Below, one piece after another: positions 24,801 to 33,987 of a DNA stretch of 64,000 nt. The stretch is from GCA-2683135 sp964507445 (GTDB taxonomy: Bacteria > Planctomycetota > GCA-002687715), in assembly GCA_964507445.1 (NCBI GenBank), contig CAZDQF010000011.1, forward strand, positions 62,001-126,000, read 5' to 3'. Numbering within the stretch: position 1 is the first letter of the stretch; each line of letters opens with the position of its first letter. The translations under genes were made by a program, and so were the position numbers. A model generated the notes under the pieces. That model searched no databases and was not told the DNA's origin. It was given only the letters and a program-made list of their open reading frames with translations.

Positions 24801-26237
24801 CTATTCCTTGAGGCGGTAGATCAGCACCCGGTTCGCCCCGGGTGCGCCGACCACGACCTCGCCGCGTCCATCTCCGTCGAGGTCTCCCGCGGCCACGGAG
24901 GCTCCGTATTCCCGTAGCCCGGACCCTCGGGGCATGCGGTAGCCGGAGGGCCGTGGATTGGGCTCCAGCCCGGGCGGGTCCGTGAGCCAGATGACCCGGC
25001 CGATGGCAGCGCTGCCGATGATCAGGTCGTTGGCGGCGCCGTCATTGATGGCGCCGGCGGCGAGGCCGCCTCCGATCTTCTCGTGCGCCACGGCTCCGCG
25101 AAAGGTGGCGAGTCCGGTCACGCTCTTGCTGCGGCCCAGGTCCAGGGGGCCGGGATTCTCAGGCCAGCTCAAGGCGTGGATCGCCCCCGCTTCCCTGGTG
25201 CGCCCATTGTCTCGGTTGGGCTCGGCCATGAGCAGCTCGAGACCGCCTGCGTCATCCAGGTTGATGGCGATCACGTGTTCCCCCAGGCGTCCGTTCTCGC
25301 GGCCTCGAATGGAGAGGTCCGCGCCATCAGCCCCAAGGTCGACGACCTCGTGTTCCTTGAACAGGCCCTTCCTGCCCTTGATGACCGAGACCGCGCCGGC
25401 GCCGTTGTGATGAAGCGGGGCGCCCATGATCAACTCGCTGATCTTGTCCCCGTCGAGATCCGCTGCAAGGAGGCGGTAGCCGAGGCGCTCGCCGCTCCGG
25501 CCGAGCACGACCAGATCGGGTCTCAGCTGTTCCTTCCCAAGATCGAAGCTCCGCCGTTTCCACCTCTTCCTGCCACGGAAGACCAGCACCCTCCCCGCGG
25601 CCTCGGCTCCCGGGAGCGTGGCCGACACCTCCGAGATGATGAGGTCGTCCAGGCCGTCCCCGTTCAGGTCGCCCAGGGCCACGGCGTGGCCGAGCTTCCC
25701 GTTGGGTTGCGAGCCCGTGACGGAGACCTCCGCGTTCCCTCCGTTGCCGCCGGAGAGGAGGTCGCCGCCCCCGCGTCCTCCGTTGATCAGGTGCCAGGCG
25801 CCACGGAACTTGTTCCGACCCGGCGCGCCGATGAGGAGGTCGGGGTGCCCGTCGCCGTTCGCGTCTCCGGTGGCCATGCTGGTGCCGAAGTAATCCCCCG
25901 CTTGGGCCCCGCGCCAGATCACGGCGTCATCCGGGTCGGCCCCTCCCGGGAGGATCAGGAGGCGACCGGTGAAGTGGGCCTGACGAGCGCCGAAGGTGTG
26001 GGTGTAGTTGGGCGCCCCGGCGATCACCTCCGCCTTGCCGTCGCCGTCCAGGTCATGGACGAGGAGGGCGTGCCCCAGCCGGTCCATGCCCGTCCCGGCG
26101 ATGGCGACCTCATCCTGGGCCGCCACCATTGAGGCGACGAGAGAGATGGCGACCAGGACGCTGACTACAGGATGGTGACCCGGTTGGCGGGCGACGCTTG
26201 CGTGAAGCCGACTCCGGTGGGGCCGGTGCTGCCCCAT
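24801..26237 (-). CDS. Exported seven-repeat FG-GAP beta-propeller protein
   Basis: A secreted protein of about 450-478 residues. Seven FG-GAP (integrin alpha-type) repeats are visible, for example LGHALLVHDLDGDGKAEVIAGAP, FGTSMATGDANGDGHPDLLIGAP and YGASVAAGDLDGDGRGEVVVGAP. The Ca2+-binding DxDGDG loop is intact in repeats 1-4 and 7 and lost in 5 and 6. Seven blades should close one propeller. The signal sequence is SVLVAISLVASMVAAQ. The start is unclear: ATG 26237 gives a long basic lead, and CTG 26156 gives a short one. Either way the gene is tightly joined to the upstream lamin-tail gene (stop at 26165), so coupled translation is likely. Confidence 0.75.
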   Translation of the reverse strand: MGQHRPHRSRLHASVARQPGHHPVVSVLVAISLVASMVAAQDEVAIAGTGMDRLGHALLVHDLDGDGKAEVIAGAPNYTHTFGARQAHFTGRLLILPGGADPDDAVIWRGAQAGDYFGTSMATGDANGDGHPDLLIGAPGRNKFRGAWHLINGGRGGGDLLSGGNGGNAEVSVTGSQPNGKLGHAVALGDLNGDGLDDLIISEVSATLPGAEAAGRVLVFRGRKRWKRRSFDLGKEQLRPDLVVLGRSGERLGYRLLAADLDGDKISELIMGAPLHHNGAGAVSVIKGRKGLFKEHEVVDLGADGADLSIRGRENGRLGEHVIAINLDDAGGLELLMAEPNRDNGRTREAGAIHALSWPENPGPLDLGRSKSVTGLATFRGAVAHEKIGGGLAAGAINDGAANDLIIGSAAIGRVIWLTDPPGLEPNPRPSGYRMPRGSGLREYGASVAAGDLDGDGRGEVVVGAPGANRVLIYRLKE

Positions 26238-27961
26238 TGAATTGCCACCGCGTCGATCGTCAGCCCGGAGAGGGTGGGGTTGGTCGTGGACCAGAGATAG
26301 AGCCCATCGATGGTGGTCTCGCTGTGCCAAGGGTCGGTGCCGCTCGCTTGTCCCAGCGCGTACCACGTGAGGGGGTCCGGATTGAGGCCGAACAGGGGGC
26401 CGGTCCCCAGGCTCGCAGCCAGATTGAGGGTCGGGAGGATGTAGATCTCTGAGAGCGGGTCGAAGCAGGTGGCGATGACATCGATGTTGCCGGCGGCGTT
26501 GCTCCCGAGCCCGAGGTTCGGCGGCGATAGCCCCGTGCACGCGTTGGGGTTCGCAGGCCAGTTCCGGGCCTTGCCTCGGTAGGTGAACCCGTTGCCCGTG
26601 TAAACGATGATGTCGCACCAGATTTCCCCCTCCGGCGGCAGTGTATCCAGCATGGCCGGCGAGAGATCACCAGAGCCTGACGCCGGGCCATCCGACTGAT
26701 TATCCGTGAGAACCCGCCCCACGCGAAGCCGTCGTTCGTTCGCTGATTGTGGGGGCGCGCTCTGGTACGTGAGGAAGCCCACGCTGGCCTGGTCCATGGG
26801 GCCCATGTCGATGTTCAGGTTTCCCGGAGGGCCGGTGACACCGGGGATCGTGAGGTTCCAGGTCTGGTTGCTGGATACGGGGCCGACGCCGGGGCCCGGG
26901 GGCGCGTGACCGAGGAGATGGCCGTCGCCGATGACCGTCATGTCGATGTTGAGGCTGCCGTTGGGGATGACCGGATCGAAGGCGGGGTCCCGCTGTTCGC
27001 GAAACGCGGCATAGGGGTGGCCCGCGAAGTGGACCCAGGCCAGCTGACCCGGGGGGGTCGCCTGGATCGTGATCTGGCCGCTGAACCCGCTGGGTATGGA
27101 GGTGAAGTTGCTGACGGCGCCCGTGCTGCCGCCCGGGGGAATGAAGGGGGGCAGCTGGGTGGTGAAGGGGAGCCCGGCGTCCTGTGGTCGATTGAGAGGA
27201 TCTCCGAAGAAGAACCCGGTCACCGGGCTCATCTCCGGGTTGCTCAGGGTCGGGCTGGGCCCGACCGGTGGTCCCTGATACGGCGGCTGAGCAGGGGGGA
27301 CCATCCCCGGGAGCTGTACCGGTATGAAGTCCCAACGGGTGTTGGAGTCCACCCGGTAGCCCCTCACCACCAACCCGTCATACGGCAGCAGACCGTTGAA
27401 GGGGGCGCTGATGCTGAGGCATGGCCCGGCGCCTCCGTTCAACTGCACCGTGTCCGAGTACAGCGGTAGCCCGCCGTTGGGATTGGGGACGCTCAGGCAC
27501 ACGGTCCATGGCTGCTGACCTGCGGGGTTGAGGGCGTTGGAGTTCTGGGGGAACAGGGATGACGCTGCGATGACCTGCTCGTTGGCGGTGAAGGTCGGGC
27601 CGTTGGGGTCGACCAGGGTCAGGGTTCCCGCCCCGGGATTGGCGAACCCGCCCATGTTCATGGTGCGTTGATAGGGAGGGAGCGTGGTTCCAGCCGGCAG
27701 GCTGAAGGTCGTGGAGGCGCCCCCCGCGCCCTGGACGGAGATCACGGCGTTGGAGAGGTTCACCGCGACGCTGTTGGGGTCGATGTTCTGGAGCTCGATA
27801 TAGGTCGGCAGCCCGTCGCCACGGCTCTCGTGGTGTATCTCGCTGATGAGCACACCCTTGCGGCCGGGGTTCGGGCTCTGCCCCTTTAGCGGCCCGAGGG
27901 GGACCAGCAGGCAGACCACGGCCGTTACCCAGAGACAGGGCGCGAGTTTCTGCTTCAACAT
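26165..27961 (-). CDS. Exported lamin-tail-like surface protein
   Basis: A 598-residue exported protein with signal peptide MLKQKLAPCLWVTAVVCLLV, cleaved near LKGQ. Residues 36-110 (GVLISEIHHESRGDGLPTYIELQNIDPNSVAVNLSN) have the lamin-tail domain pattern ISEI...YIEL.N. The rest is Pro/Gly/Asn/Thr-rich and beta-strand-like, with few cysteines and no catalytic motif. It ends NRVTIL. An in-frame GTG at 28006 is an alternative start. It shares an operon with the FG-GAP propeller. An extracellular binding or adhesive role is inferred, not shown. Confidence 0.65.
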   Translation of the reverse strand: MLKQKLAPCLWVTAVVCLLVPLGPLKGQSPNPGRKGVLISEIHHESRGDGLPTYIELQNIDPNSVAVNLSNAVISVQGAGGASTTFSLPAGTTLPPYQRTMNMGGFANPGAGTLTLVDPNGPTFTANEQVIAASSLFPQNSNALNPAGQQPWTVCLSVPNPNGGLPLYSDTVQLNGGAGPCLSISAPFNGLLPYDGLVVRGYRVDSNTRWDFIPVQLPGMVPPAQPPYQGPPVGPSPTLSNPEMSPVTGFFFGDPLNRPQDAGLPFTTQLPPFIPPGGSTGAVSNFTSIPSGFSGQITIQATPPGQLAWVHFAGHPYAAFREQRDPAFDPVIPNGSLNIDMTVIGDGHLLGHAPPGPGVGPVSSNQTWNLTIPGVTGPPGNLNIDMGPMDQASVGFLTYQSAPPQSANERRLRVGRVLTDNQSDGPASGSGDLSPAMLDTLPPEGEIWCDIIVYTGNGFTYRGKARNWPANPNACTGLSPPNLGLGSNAAGNIDVIATCFDPLSEIYILPTLNLAASLGTGPLFGLNPDPLTWYALGQASGTDPWHSETTIDGLYLWSTTNPTLSGLTIDAVAIQWGSTGPTGVGFTQASPANRVTIL

Positions 27962-28142
27962 GGTTGTCAACAGGATGGCGGAGAGCGGGAACACCGAAGG
28001 GAACACCTGGAGGATACCCTTCGGCGGCTCCGCTGCCCAACATCACTGGCGCCTGGCGGGTTCCTTGCCGCGCCCCCACGGCCCCCATAGGATACTCGCC
28101 TGGGTCCTGCAACATCCTCTTGCATAGGCACTTGAGCGTCCG

Positions 28143-28763
28143 ATGAGCGATGCCGACGTACCGCATGACGCGTCTGAAGACCGCACCTTGCAGGGCGTCC
28201 GGTCATTGGTGGCCCGTGCACAGGACGGTGATTCCCGAGCGATGGAGCGCCTTTTCGACCTTCATGAGCCCATGCTGGTTCGCTGGGCCAGGCGTCGGTT
28301 GGGGCAGCCGCTCCGCACCCTGGATGAGACCCGTGACGTGTTGCACGACGCCTATCAGGTGGCGTTGACCCGTATCGGGGCCTTCCGCTTCGAAGACAGC
28401 AAGTCGTTCGCCCGTTGGATGCGCGGGATCATCACCCGGGTGGTCCTGCGGAAGGCGGGGAGCCCCCACGTGGTGCGCAGGAAGTCGCTCCTGCAGGAAC
28501 ACCAGAAGGAAGACCCGGACCTGACCCCCATGAGCCGGCTGTCCCTTCAGGAGTTGAAGGACGCCCGGTATCGGTTCCTCCGCGAATCTGGTCGAACAGA
28601 TCGGCTGATCTTCCGCTTACGAGCCCGCGGTTGCTCCTCCTCACAGATCGCGCTGCGAATCGGGATGAGCGATCGGGCGGTGCGGATGAAGTTCGCGAAG
28701 ACGGAGGCCAGGTTGAGGCTCAAGCTGCTCCAGTTCATCGAGGCGCATCGGGATGAGGCGTGA
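28143..28763 (+). CDS. ECF-type RNA polymerase sigma factor
   Basis: A 206-residue sigma-70 family protein. Region 2 spans about residues 25-105 (LVARAQDGDSRAMERLFDLHEPMLVRWARRRLG, ETRDVLHDAYQVAL, FEDSKSFARWMRGIITRVVLRKAG). Region 4 spans about 140-200 (RTDRLIFRLRARGCSSSQIALRIGMSDRAVRMKFAKTEARLRLKL) with a clear helix-turn-helix. Sigma region 3 is absent, as expected for ECF factors. No anti-sigma gene is adjacent. Instead a Ser/Thr kinase gene overlaps its end by 11 bases, so phosphorylation-dependent control is a reasonable guess. Confidence 0.85.
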   Translation: MSDADVPHDASEDRTLQGVRSLVARAQDGDSRAMERLFDLHEPMLVRWARRRLGQPLRTLDETRDVLHDAYQVALTRIGAFRFEDSKSFARWMRGIITRVVLRKAGSPHVVRRKSLLQEHQKEDPDLTPMSRLSLQELKDARYRFLRESGRTDRLIFRLRARGCSSSQIALRIGMSDRAVRMKFAKTEARLRLKLLQFIEAHRDEA

Positions 28764-31332
28764 CGACGAGACCGAACGGGACCCCCCGCTCGAGGACATC
28801 GTCGCGGAGTTCATCCTGCGGCAGGAGCAGGGCGAAGAACCGGACGTCGCCGAGTACGTGGAGCGCTATCCTCGTCACGCTGAGGCCCTCCCGTCCTTGC
28901 TCGTGACCTCTCGGGAGGTCTCCCTCTTTGGCATCGACGGCGACGACACCCTCACCTGGGACGACCGCCAGGCGGCGGTGGGCGGCCTCCAGCAGCTGGG
29001 CCCCTATCGCATCCTGGAGCGGGTGGGCGCCGGTGGCGGCGGGACCGTTTACCGGGCTGAGCACGAGGCCGAAGGCTACGTGGTCGCGCTGAAGGTCGTG
29101 GACCCCGTCGTGGCGAGCCACCCGCAGGACCTGGAGCGCTTCCGGCGCGAGGCTCAGATGCTCCGCGGCATGGACCTGGTGAGCGTCGTCCCGGTGTTCG
29201 ACATCGGCCATGACGATGGCCGTTACTGGTTGGCCATGAAGTGGATCGAGGGTTCGACCCTCGAGGGCCTCATCGAGGAGTTGTCATCGGATGCGGGGGA
29301 CGACCGGACCCATCGGTTCCGCGACCTGACGGATCGCGCGCGCCTGATCGCGCGGGTCGCCAGGGCCTTCGAGGCGGTGCATGGCTACGGCATCCTCCAT
29401 CGAGACATCAAGCCCTCCAACATCCTGATCGACCGCCTCGGTGAGCCCATGATCATCGACTTCGGCATCGCTCGGGACGACCGACTCGATGAGTTGACCC
29501 ACACCCTGGACGGTCCCCTGGGTACGCCTCGCTACATCGCCCCCGAGCTGCTCGCGGGAGGCAACTCCCAGGTCTCCGAAGCCGCGGACATCTACGGCCT
29601 CGGCCTTTGTCTGTATGAGCTCGCCACCGGCAAGCGGGCCTTCGTTCAACAGACCCGGGCCGACCTGTTCTCACAGATCCGAAACACGGGGCCGTTGGAC
29701 CCGCGGCGCACCGGCAGCCATGTCCCCCATGACCTGTCGGCCGTCATCCTGCGGTCCATCGCCATTCAGCCGACGCGGCGCTACGGCTCCATGGCGGCGT
29801 TCGCATCGGACCTGGAGCGGTTCGCCCGCGGCGAGCCGTTGGATCCCGCCACGGTCCGGGCCGCCGCGCCCTGGCGCCGGTTCCTGGCTCGTCGATGGCG
29901 CTCCGTAGCGGCGGCGGCGGTCATCCTGGTGTCGGCGTTGTTCGTCGGCGCCGATTGGCTGGAGGGGCTGCGTGAACAGCGAGACCTGGAGTCGCTGCGG
30001 GCGGACGTTGAGCCCTGGTTCCTCGCGCCGCCGGAGGTCGCGCCCGTGGAGTCCGCCCGGCTGATCCGTGGTGCCCGCCAGCTGAGCGCCCTCGCGGGGG
30101 AGCAGCCGTCCCGGTTGAAGGCCGCCTGGCTCCCCTTCGTCTCCGGTCGCTGGGATGAGGCCACGTCGATGTTGGGGCCCGTCACCGAACAGGAAGATGA
30201 GGCCACCCGCTTGCTCCGATCCTGGTTGACGCTCCGTGGAGGGAAGGGGGTGCGAGGCGGAGCGATGACCGTCTCCCAGAACCCGGAGCTGGAGCGACCC
30301 GGCGACCCCATGGCCACGGAGTTCGTCGCGCCCCATCAGCAGGACTGGTCCTCGGCGGCGGAGGAGATCAGAGAGCGTCGAACAGCGGTGCCTTCCCTCG
30401 GTGAGTTGGAGCCTCTGCTGGCCGGTTTCTCTGATGCGGCAGAGTCCATGGACCCTGTGCTGCTCCAGTTGCGTTGTGTCCTGCGTTTCATGTCGGTCCC
30501 CAGTGGATACGCAGACAAGACGGCGTTCCGGGAGGCGACGGAGCCGTTGGTGGCGGACCTGCGGGCGGCGTGCGCGCGAGACGACACGGGGCCCTGGCCG
30601 CGCTTCATGCTGGCGGCCATGCTCGTCCAGTACGGACGGCCGGAGCAGGCGCGGCCCTTGTTGCAGTCATTGCTGGAAGCTGATCGGCGGCTGCCGGAAG
30701 CGGCGTTCCTCCTGGCCCTCAGCCACACCGCCCTCAGGAAGCCCGCGGATGCGGACCCGGAGCTGGCTTCTCGCTGGTTCGGCGTCGCAGCGGACGAGAT
30801 CGGGCGACGTACGGAGCGTCGGGGAAGGGTGCCCGGAGACACGGCCTTCGAGGACCAGCTGGAGCGCAAGTGTTACGCCATCTGGGCCCTCCATGAGCTG
30901 GGCCGAGGCGACGCATCCAAGGCGAGGGAGGTGATTCAGCGATGGCGGCGGGTCCTCACCGGGGACGAGGAGCGCTGGTTCCGCGGTGCTCCTCACTGGC
31001 ATGACGTGGTGATGCCGGACCTCATCGAGGCTCGTATCTGCGTCGCAGACAAGCAGCATGAGCGGGCCATGGCGCTCTACGAGGGGGTCAGGGACCAGGT
31101 GCCCGGCCTTGTGTTGCCGCGCTACGAGGAGGCCAGCGTGGTCCAGTACATCCTCGGACGCCCGGAGGAGGTTAGGGCGCTGCTGGCGCCCACGAAGGAC
31201 CCGGAGGCCTACCCCCGTCAGATGCCCCAGCGGGTTGAGCATTGGTATACCGCCTCCTGGTACGGTCTGAGGCCCTACGCCCCGCAGCTGTTCCAGACCA
31301 TGGTCTGGCGCAAGGGGACCAGGCCTCGTTGA
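28753..31332 (+). CDS. Membrane-anchored Ser/Thr protein kinase with TPR-like sensor
   Basis: An 859-residue Hanks-type kinase. After a 75-residue leader the kinase domain carries VGAGGGGTVYRAEHEAEG (Gly loop), VALKVV (catalytic Lys), HRDIKPSNILID, IDFGIA, GTPRYIAPELL and DIYGLGLCLYELATGKRAF. A single membrane helix (about 383-403, SVAAAAVILVSALFVGADW) follows. About 450 residues beyond it are helical and TPR-like (PRFMLAAMLVQYGRPEQARPLLQSLLEADRRLPEAAFLLALSHTAL). The topology places the kinase in the cytoplasm and the repeats outside. The ATG overlaps the sigma factor gene. Confidence 0.92.
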   Translation: MRRDDETERDPPLEDIVAEFILRQEQGEEPDVAEYVERYPRHAEALPSLLVTSREVSLFGIDGDDTLTWDDRQAAVGGLQQLGPYRILERVGAGGGGTVYRAEHEAEGYVVALKVVDPVVASHPQDLERFRREAQMLRGMDLVSVVPVFDIGHDDGRYWLAMKWIEGSTLEGLIEELSSDAGDDRTHRFRDLTDRARLIARVARAFEAVHGYGILHRDIKPSNILIDRLGEPMIIDFGIARDDRLDELTHTLDGPLGTPRYIAPELLAGGNSQVSEAADIYGLGLCLYELATGKRAFVQQTRADLFSQIRNTGPLDPRRTGSHVPHDLSAVILRSIAIQPTRRYGSMAAFASDLERFARGEPLDPATVRAAAPWRRFLARRWRSVAAAAVILVSALFVGADWLEGLREQRDLESLRADVEPWFLAPPEVAPVESARLIRGARQLSALAGEQPSRLKAAWLPFVSGRWDEATSMLGPVTEQEDEATRLLRSWLTLRGGKGVRGGAMTVSQNPELERPGDPMATEFVAPHQQDWSSAAEEIRERRTAVPSLGELEPLLAGFSDAAESMDPVLLQLRCVLRFMSVPSGYADKTAFREATEPLVADLRAACARDDTGPWPRFMLAAMLVQYGRPEQARPLLQSLLEADRRLPEAAFLLALSHTALRKPADADPELASRWFGVAADEIGRRTERRGRVPGDTAFEDQLERKCYAIWALHELGRGDASKAREVIQRWRRVLTGDEERWFRGAPHWHDVVMPDLIEARICVADKQHERAMALYEGVRDQVPGLVLPRYEEASVVQYILGRPEEVRALLAPTKDPEAYPRQMPQRVEHWYTASWYGLRPYAPQLFQTMVWRKGTRPR

Positions 31333-31449
31333 CATTCACCCAACGTCTGGCCCAAACCGGCGTATGGCCTCGAGCCGCGTCGTAAGATGACACCGTTGAC
31401 CAGGACGAACATGATTCCACGTTCGCCCGGTCGCCGATCGGGAGACCTC

Positions 31450-33132
31450 ATGCGTACCCTCGCCTTCTTCGTCGCCCTCTGTGCTTCTGGACTGGCCCAA
31501 TCCGGTCGCCCCGCCGGCGAGCCCGTGGTCTTCCGGGACTTCACGCTCCAGTCTCCGACCAACCTGGACCCGGCCCTGGCCAACAACGTCGAGTTCCTCA
31601 AGCTCCAGGCCCAGGTGTTCGAGTCTCCCCTGGAGATGGGGCTCGACGCGAAGGGGCGCACCAAGATCTGGCCCGGCATCTGCGGACTGCCGCGGATCTC
31701 TGAGGACGGGCTCACCCTGACCCTCAGCGTGCGGCCTGGCATCCGGTTCCATGACGACGGTTGCTTCGAGGGCGGCACCGGCCGTGAGGTCGGCCCGCAG
31801 GACGTCCGCTACATGCTGATGCGCCACGCCGACCCGGGCGTCCAGAGCATCTACTACGGCGCCTTCGTGGCGGGACGTATCAAGGGCCTCGACCAGTGGC
31901 GCGCGCAGGCGGAATCCGACGGGTTCGCCGACTACGAAGCGGAGGTGGAGGGGCTGACGGTCGAGGGGCGGTCTCTCACCATCAAGCTCTCCAGCCCCTA
32001 TCCGCAGCTTTACTCCCTGCTGACCCAGCCGTGGGCGTCCATCGTGCCGAGGGAGGCGGTCCAGCGCTACGGCAGCGGCTTCGGAGAGCGCCCGGTGGGT
32101 TCCGGTCCGTTCCTGTTCAAGGAACGGGACGCCCTCGGCACCATCGTCATGGTCCGTAACCCGCGCTACCGCATCCCGGGCAAGCCCCTCATCGACGAGC
32201 TGCGGTTCGAGCACGTCCCGGACATCAAGGTGCGGACCAAGCGCTTCATGAGCGGCGACCTGCAGGTGGTCGATCTGTGGAGTCACAACAGCCCGGAGTT
32301 CCTCGATCGCTTCGGCCGCATCCGTCCTGCCCTTCGGAGAAAGGGGATGCGGGTGGCGCCGGGCACCGAGTTCGAGATCAGCTACTTCATCTTCAATTGC
32401 AAGAACGCGCTGCTCGGCAAGAAGCAGGTTCGGCAAGCCATGTGCCTGGCCCTGGATCGTGAGGCCTTCGTCAAGGCCGCTGCCGGACCAGGCCAGAGAC
32501 TGGCCAATTTGCCGTTCCCCAACGCCTTCCCCGAGTCAGCCATGTTCGATCAGGCCGCGGCCTATCGGTTCGCCAAGCCGAACCTGGAGGAGGCGCGAAA
32601 GCTCCTGGCCGCGGCCGGACATCCCGGCGGCAAGGGACTGCCGGAGTTCATCTTCGATTTTCCCGGGTCTCTGGGGCCCAAGGAGTTGGCGGCCTACGAC
32701 ATCTTCGAGAAGAACATGGCCGCTATCGGGCTGAAGTTTCAGCGGCGGGACGGCGCCTTCGACCGGTTCATGGAGCGCGCCCGGTCCGGAGACCTGCAGC
32801 TGGCCTGGGTGCGGTGGTACGCGGACTACCCGGACGTGGAGAACTTCCTGTTGTTGCTCCGGAGCAACGAGAACCCCGTCGGCAACTTCAACTACGGCTC
32901 TTACAAGAGCGGCGAATACGATCGCCTCTATGATCGCATGGCCCGTCTCTACCCGGGGGCCGAGCGCAACGAGCTGGTCAAGCGGATGGTGCGCATCGTC
33001 CAGGAGGATTGCCCCTGGCTCATGCTGTATTACTCGCGGGCGGACCGGGTGGTCGGCCGTGGGGTCAGCGGCTATCGCCATAACGTGACCAACTTGAGCA
33101 TGAGAGACGTGGGACTCAGGAGCCCTCGGTAG
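31450..33132 (+). CDS. Peptide-type ABC transporter substrate-binding protein
   Basis: A 560-residue SBP_bac_5 (DppA/OppA-like) protein with signal peptide MRTLAFFVALCASGLAQ. Family landmarks are FRDFTLQSPTNLDPALANNVEF, GLTLTLSVRPGIRFHDDG, the YGSGFGERPVGSGPFLFKE signature, ALGTIVMVRNPRYR, and KKQVRQAMCLALDREAFVKAA. It binds peptides or similar solutes in the periplasm. No permease or ATPase genes are adjacent, so its transporter lies elsewhere or the protein has another role. ATG 31450 is preferred, with GGGAG upstream, over an in-frame ATG at 31387. A TAAGAT box at 31383-31388 may be its promoter. Confidence 0.88.
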   Translation: MRTLAFFVALCASGLAQSGRPAGEPVVFRDFTLQSPTNLDPALANNVEFLKLQAQVFESPLEMGLDAKGRTKIWPGICGLPRISEDGLTLTLSVRPGIRFHDDGCFEGGTGREVGPQDVRYMLMRHADPGVQSIYYGAFVAGRIKGLDQWRAQAESDGFADYEAEVEGLTVEGRSLTIKLSSPYPQLYSLLTQPWASIVPREAVQRYGSGFGERPVGSGPFLFKERDALGTIVMVRNPRYRIPGKPLIDELRFEHVPDIKVRTKRFMSGDLQVVDLWSHNSPEFLDRFGRIRPALRRKGMRVAPGTEFEISYFIFNCKNALLGKKQVRQAMCLALDREAFVKAAAGPGQRLANLPFPNAFPESAMFDQAAAYRFAKPNLEEARKLLAAAGHPGGKGLPEFIFDFPGSLGPKELAAYDIFEKNMAAIGLKFQRRDGAFDRFMERARSGDLQLAWVRWYADYPDVENFLLLLRSNENPVGNFNYGSYKSGEYDRLYDRMARLYPGAERNELVKRMVRIVQEDCPWLMLYYSRADRVVGRGVSGYRHNVTNLSMRDVGLRSPR

Positions 33133-33162
33133 TAGGCTGGGGGGATTCCCCGGAGATCCCTC

Positions 33163-33939
33163 ATGCTGTTCCGAATCTCTCTGTGCCTCTGCGCGGCGGC
33201 GCTGACCGCGTCCGCTCACGTCAACCTGGTCGCTCCCAACGGCGGCGTGATCCTGACGCCTGGGACCACCTACGTGATTCGCTGGCAGGTGGCCATCCAG
33301 CACAACACCACGGGGTGGAATCTGCACTACTCCCTGGTGGACGGCAGCGGCCCCTGGACCACCATCGCCCTCTCGCTCCCGGCCGGAGACCCCACGGCGG
33401 GGGCCATGCACTCTTATTACTGGACCGTTCCGAACCTGCCCTCAGGCGAGGTGCTGGTCCGGGTGACGCAGGTGAATCAGGGCAGCAACTACGACGACGA
33501 GAGCGCTTCGGTCAACGAGATCATCCCGATCCCCATGACCGCGACCCCTTCGTCCATCTCCGGCGCCGCCGGTGGCACCCACGTCGTGTCCCTGTCGTTC
33601 CCCTCTTCCCTCGCGGGCCTGCCCTACGTGGTCGGTGGTTCCGTCAGCGGCCCGATGACCTCCACCAATCCGGCGGTGGGCTCCGCCACCATCGGAGAGT
33701 TGGTGTTGCCCCTGATCCCGGACTGGTACACGGACTGGACCCTGCCGGCCTCGGCGCCGTTCTTCAGCGGCTACGCCGGCAACCTGGATAGCACGGGTTC
33801 CGCGACAGCGGCGCTATCCGTGCCGGCCAACGTGCCGCCGTCCCTCATCGGCCTGAACGTCGGGCATGCCTGCGCGGTGTTGAGCGGCGGCGCCGTGGTC
33901 GCCATGGGCAACGCCGTGTTCTTCACCCTCACCCCCTGA
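33163..33939 (+). CDS. Exported Ig-like (Kre9/KNH-type N-terminus) protein
   Basis: A 258-residue secreted protein. The signal peptide MLFRISLCLCAAALTASA is followed by HVNLVAPNGGVILTPGTTYVIRWQ, the pattern of the Kre9/KNH N-terminal beta-sandwich often found at the start of bacterial surface proteins. A second beta-rich part (TPSSISGAAGGTHVVSLSFP onward) ends in a module (SATAALSVPANVPPSLIGLNVGHACAVL) similar to those at the ends of planctomycete secreted proteins. No catalytic motif is seen. A TAGGCT box (33133-33138) and a CGGAG site precede the ATG. Confidence 0.6.
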   Translation: MLFRISLCLCAAALTASAHVNLVAPNGGVILTPGTTYVIRWQVAIQHNTTGWNLHYSLVDGSGPWTTIALSLPAGDPTAGAMHSYYWTVPNLPSGEVLVRVTQVNQGSNYDDESASVNEIIPIPMTATPSSISGAAGGTHVVSLSFPSSLAGLPYVVGGSVSGPMTSTNPAVGSATIGELVLPLIPDWYTDWTLPASAPFFSGYAGNLDSTGSATAALSVPANVPPSLIGLNVGHACAVLSGGAVVAMGNAVFFTLTP

Positions 33940-33975
33940 CCAGGGCTCCGGGGTCACCCGGTGGCCTTGCCCCGG

Positions 33976-33981
33976 TACCAT
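33976..33981 (+). promoter_or_regulatory. -10 box TACCAT of the Rieske oxygenase gene
   Basis: A TANNNT box with a 6-base spacer to the ATG at 33988. It predicts a leaderless mRNA and favours this ATG over the in-frame GTG at 33961. Confidence 0.45.
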
Positions 33982-33987
33982 GACCTC

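Noticed and set aside
24801..26618. N-terminal extension of the FG-GAP protein to an ATG at 26618
   Set aside because: The extra 127 residues are His/Arg/Pro-rich and lie inside the lamin-tail gene in another frame, and they would bury the signal peptide.
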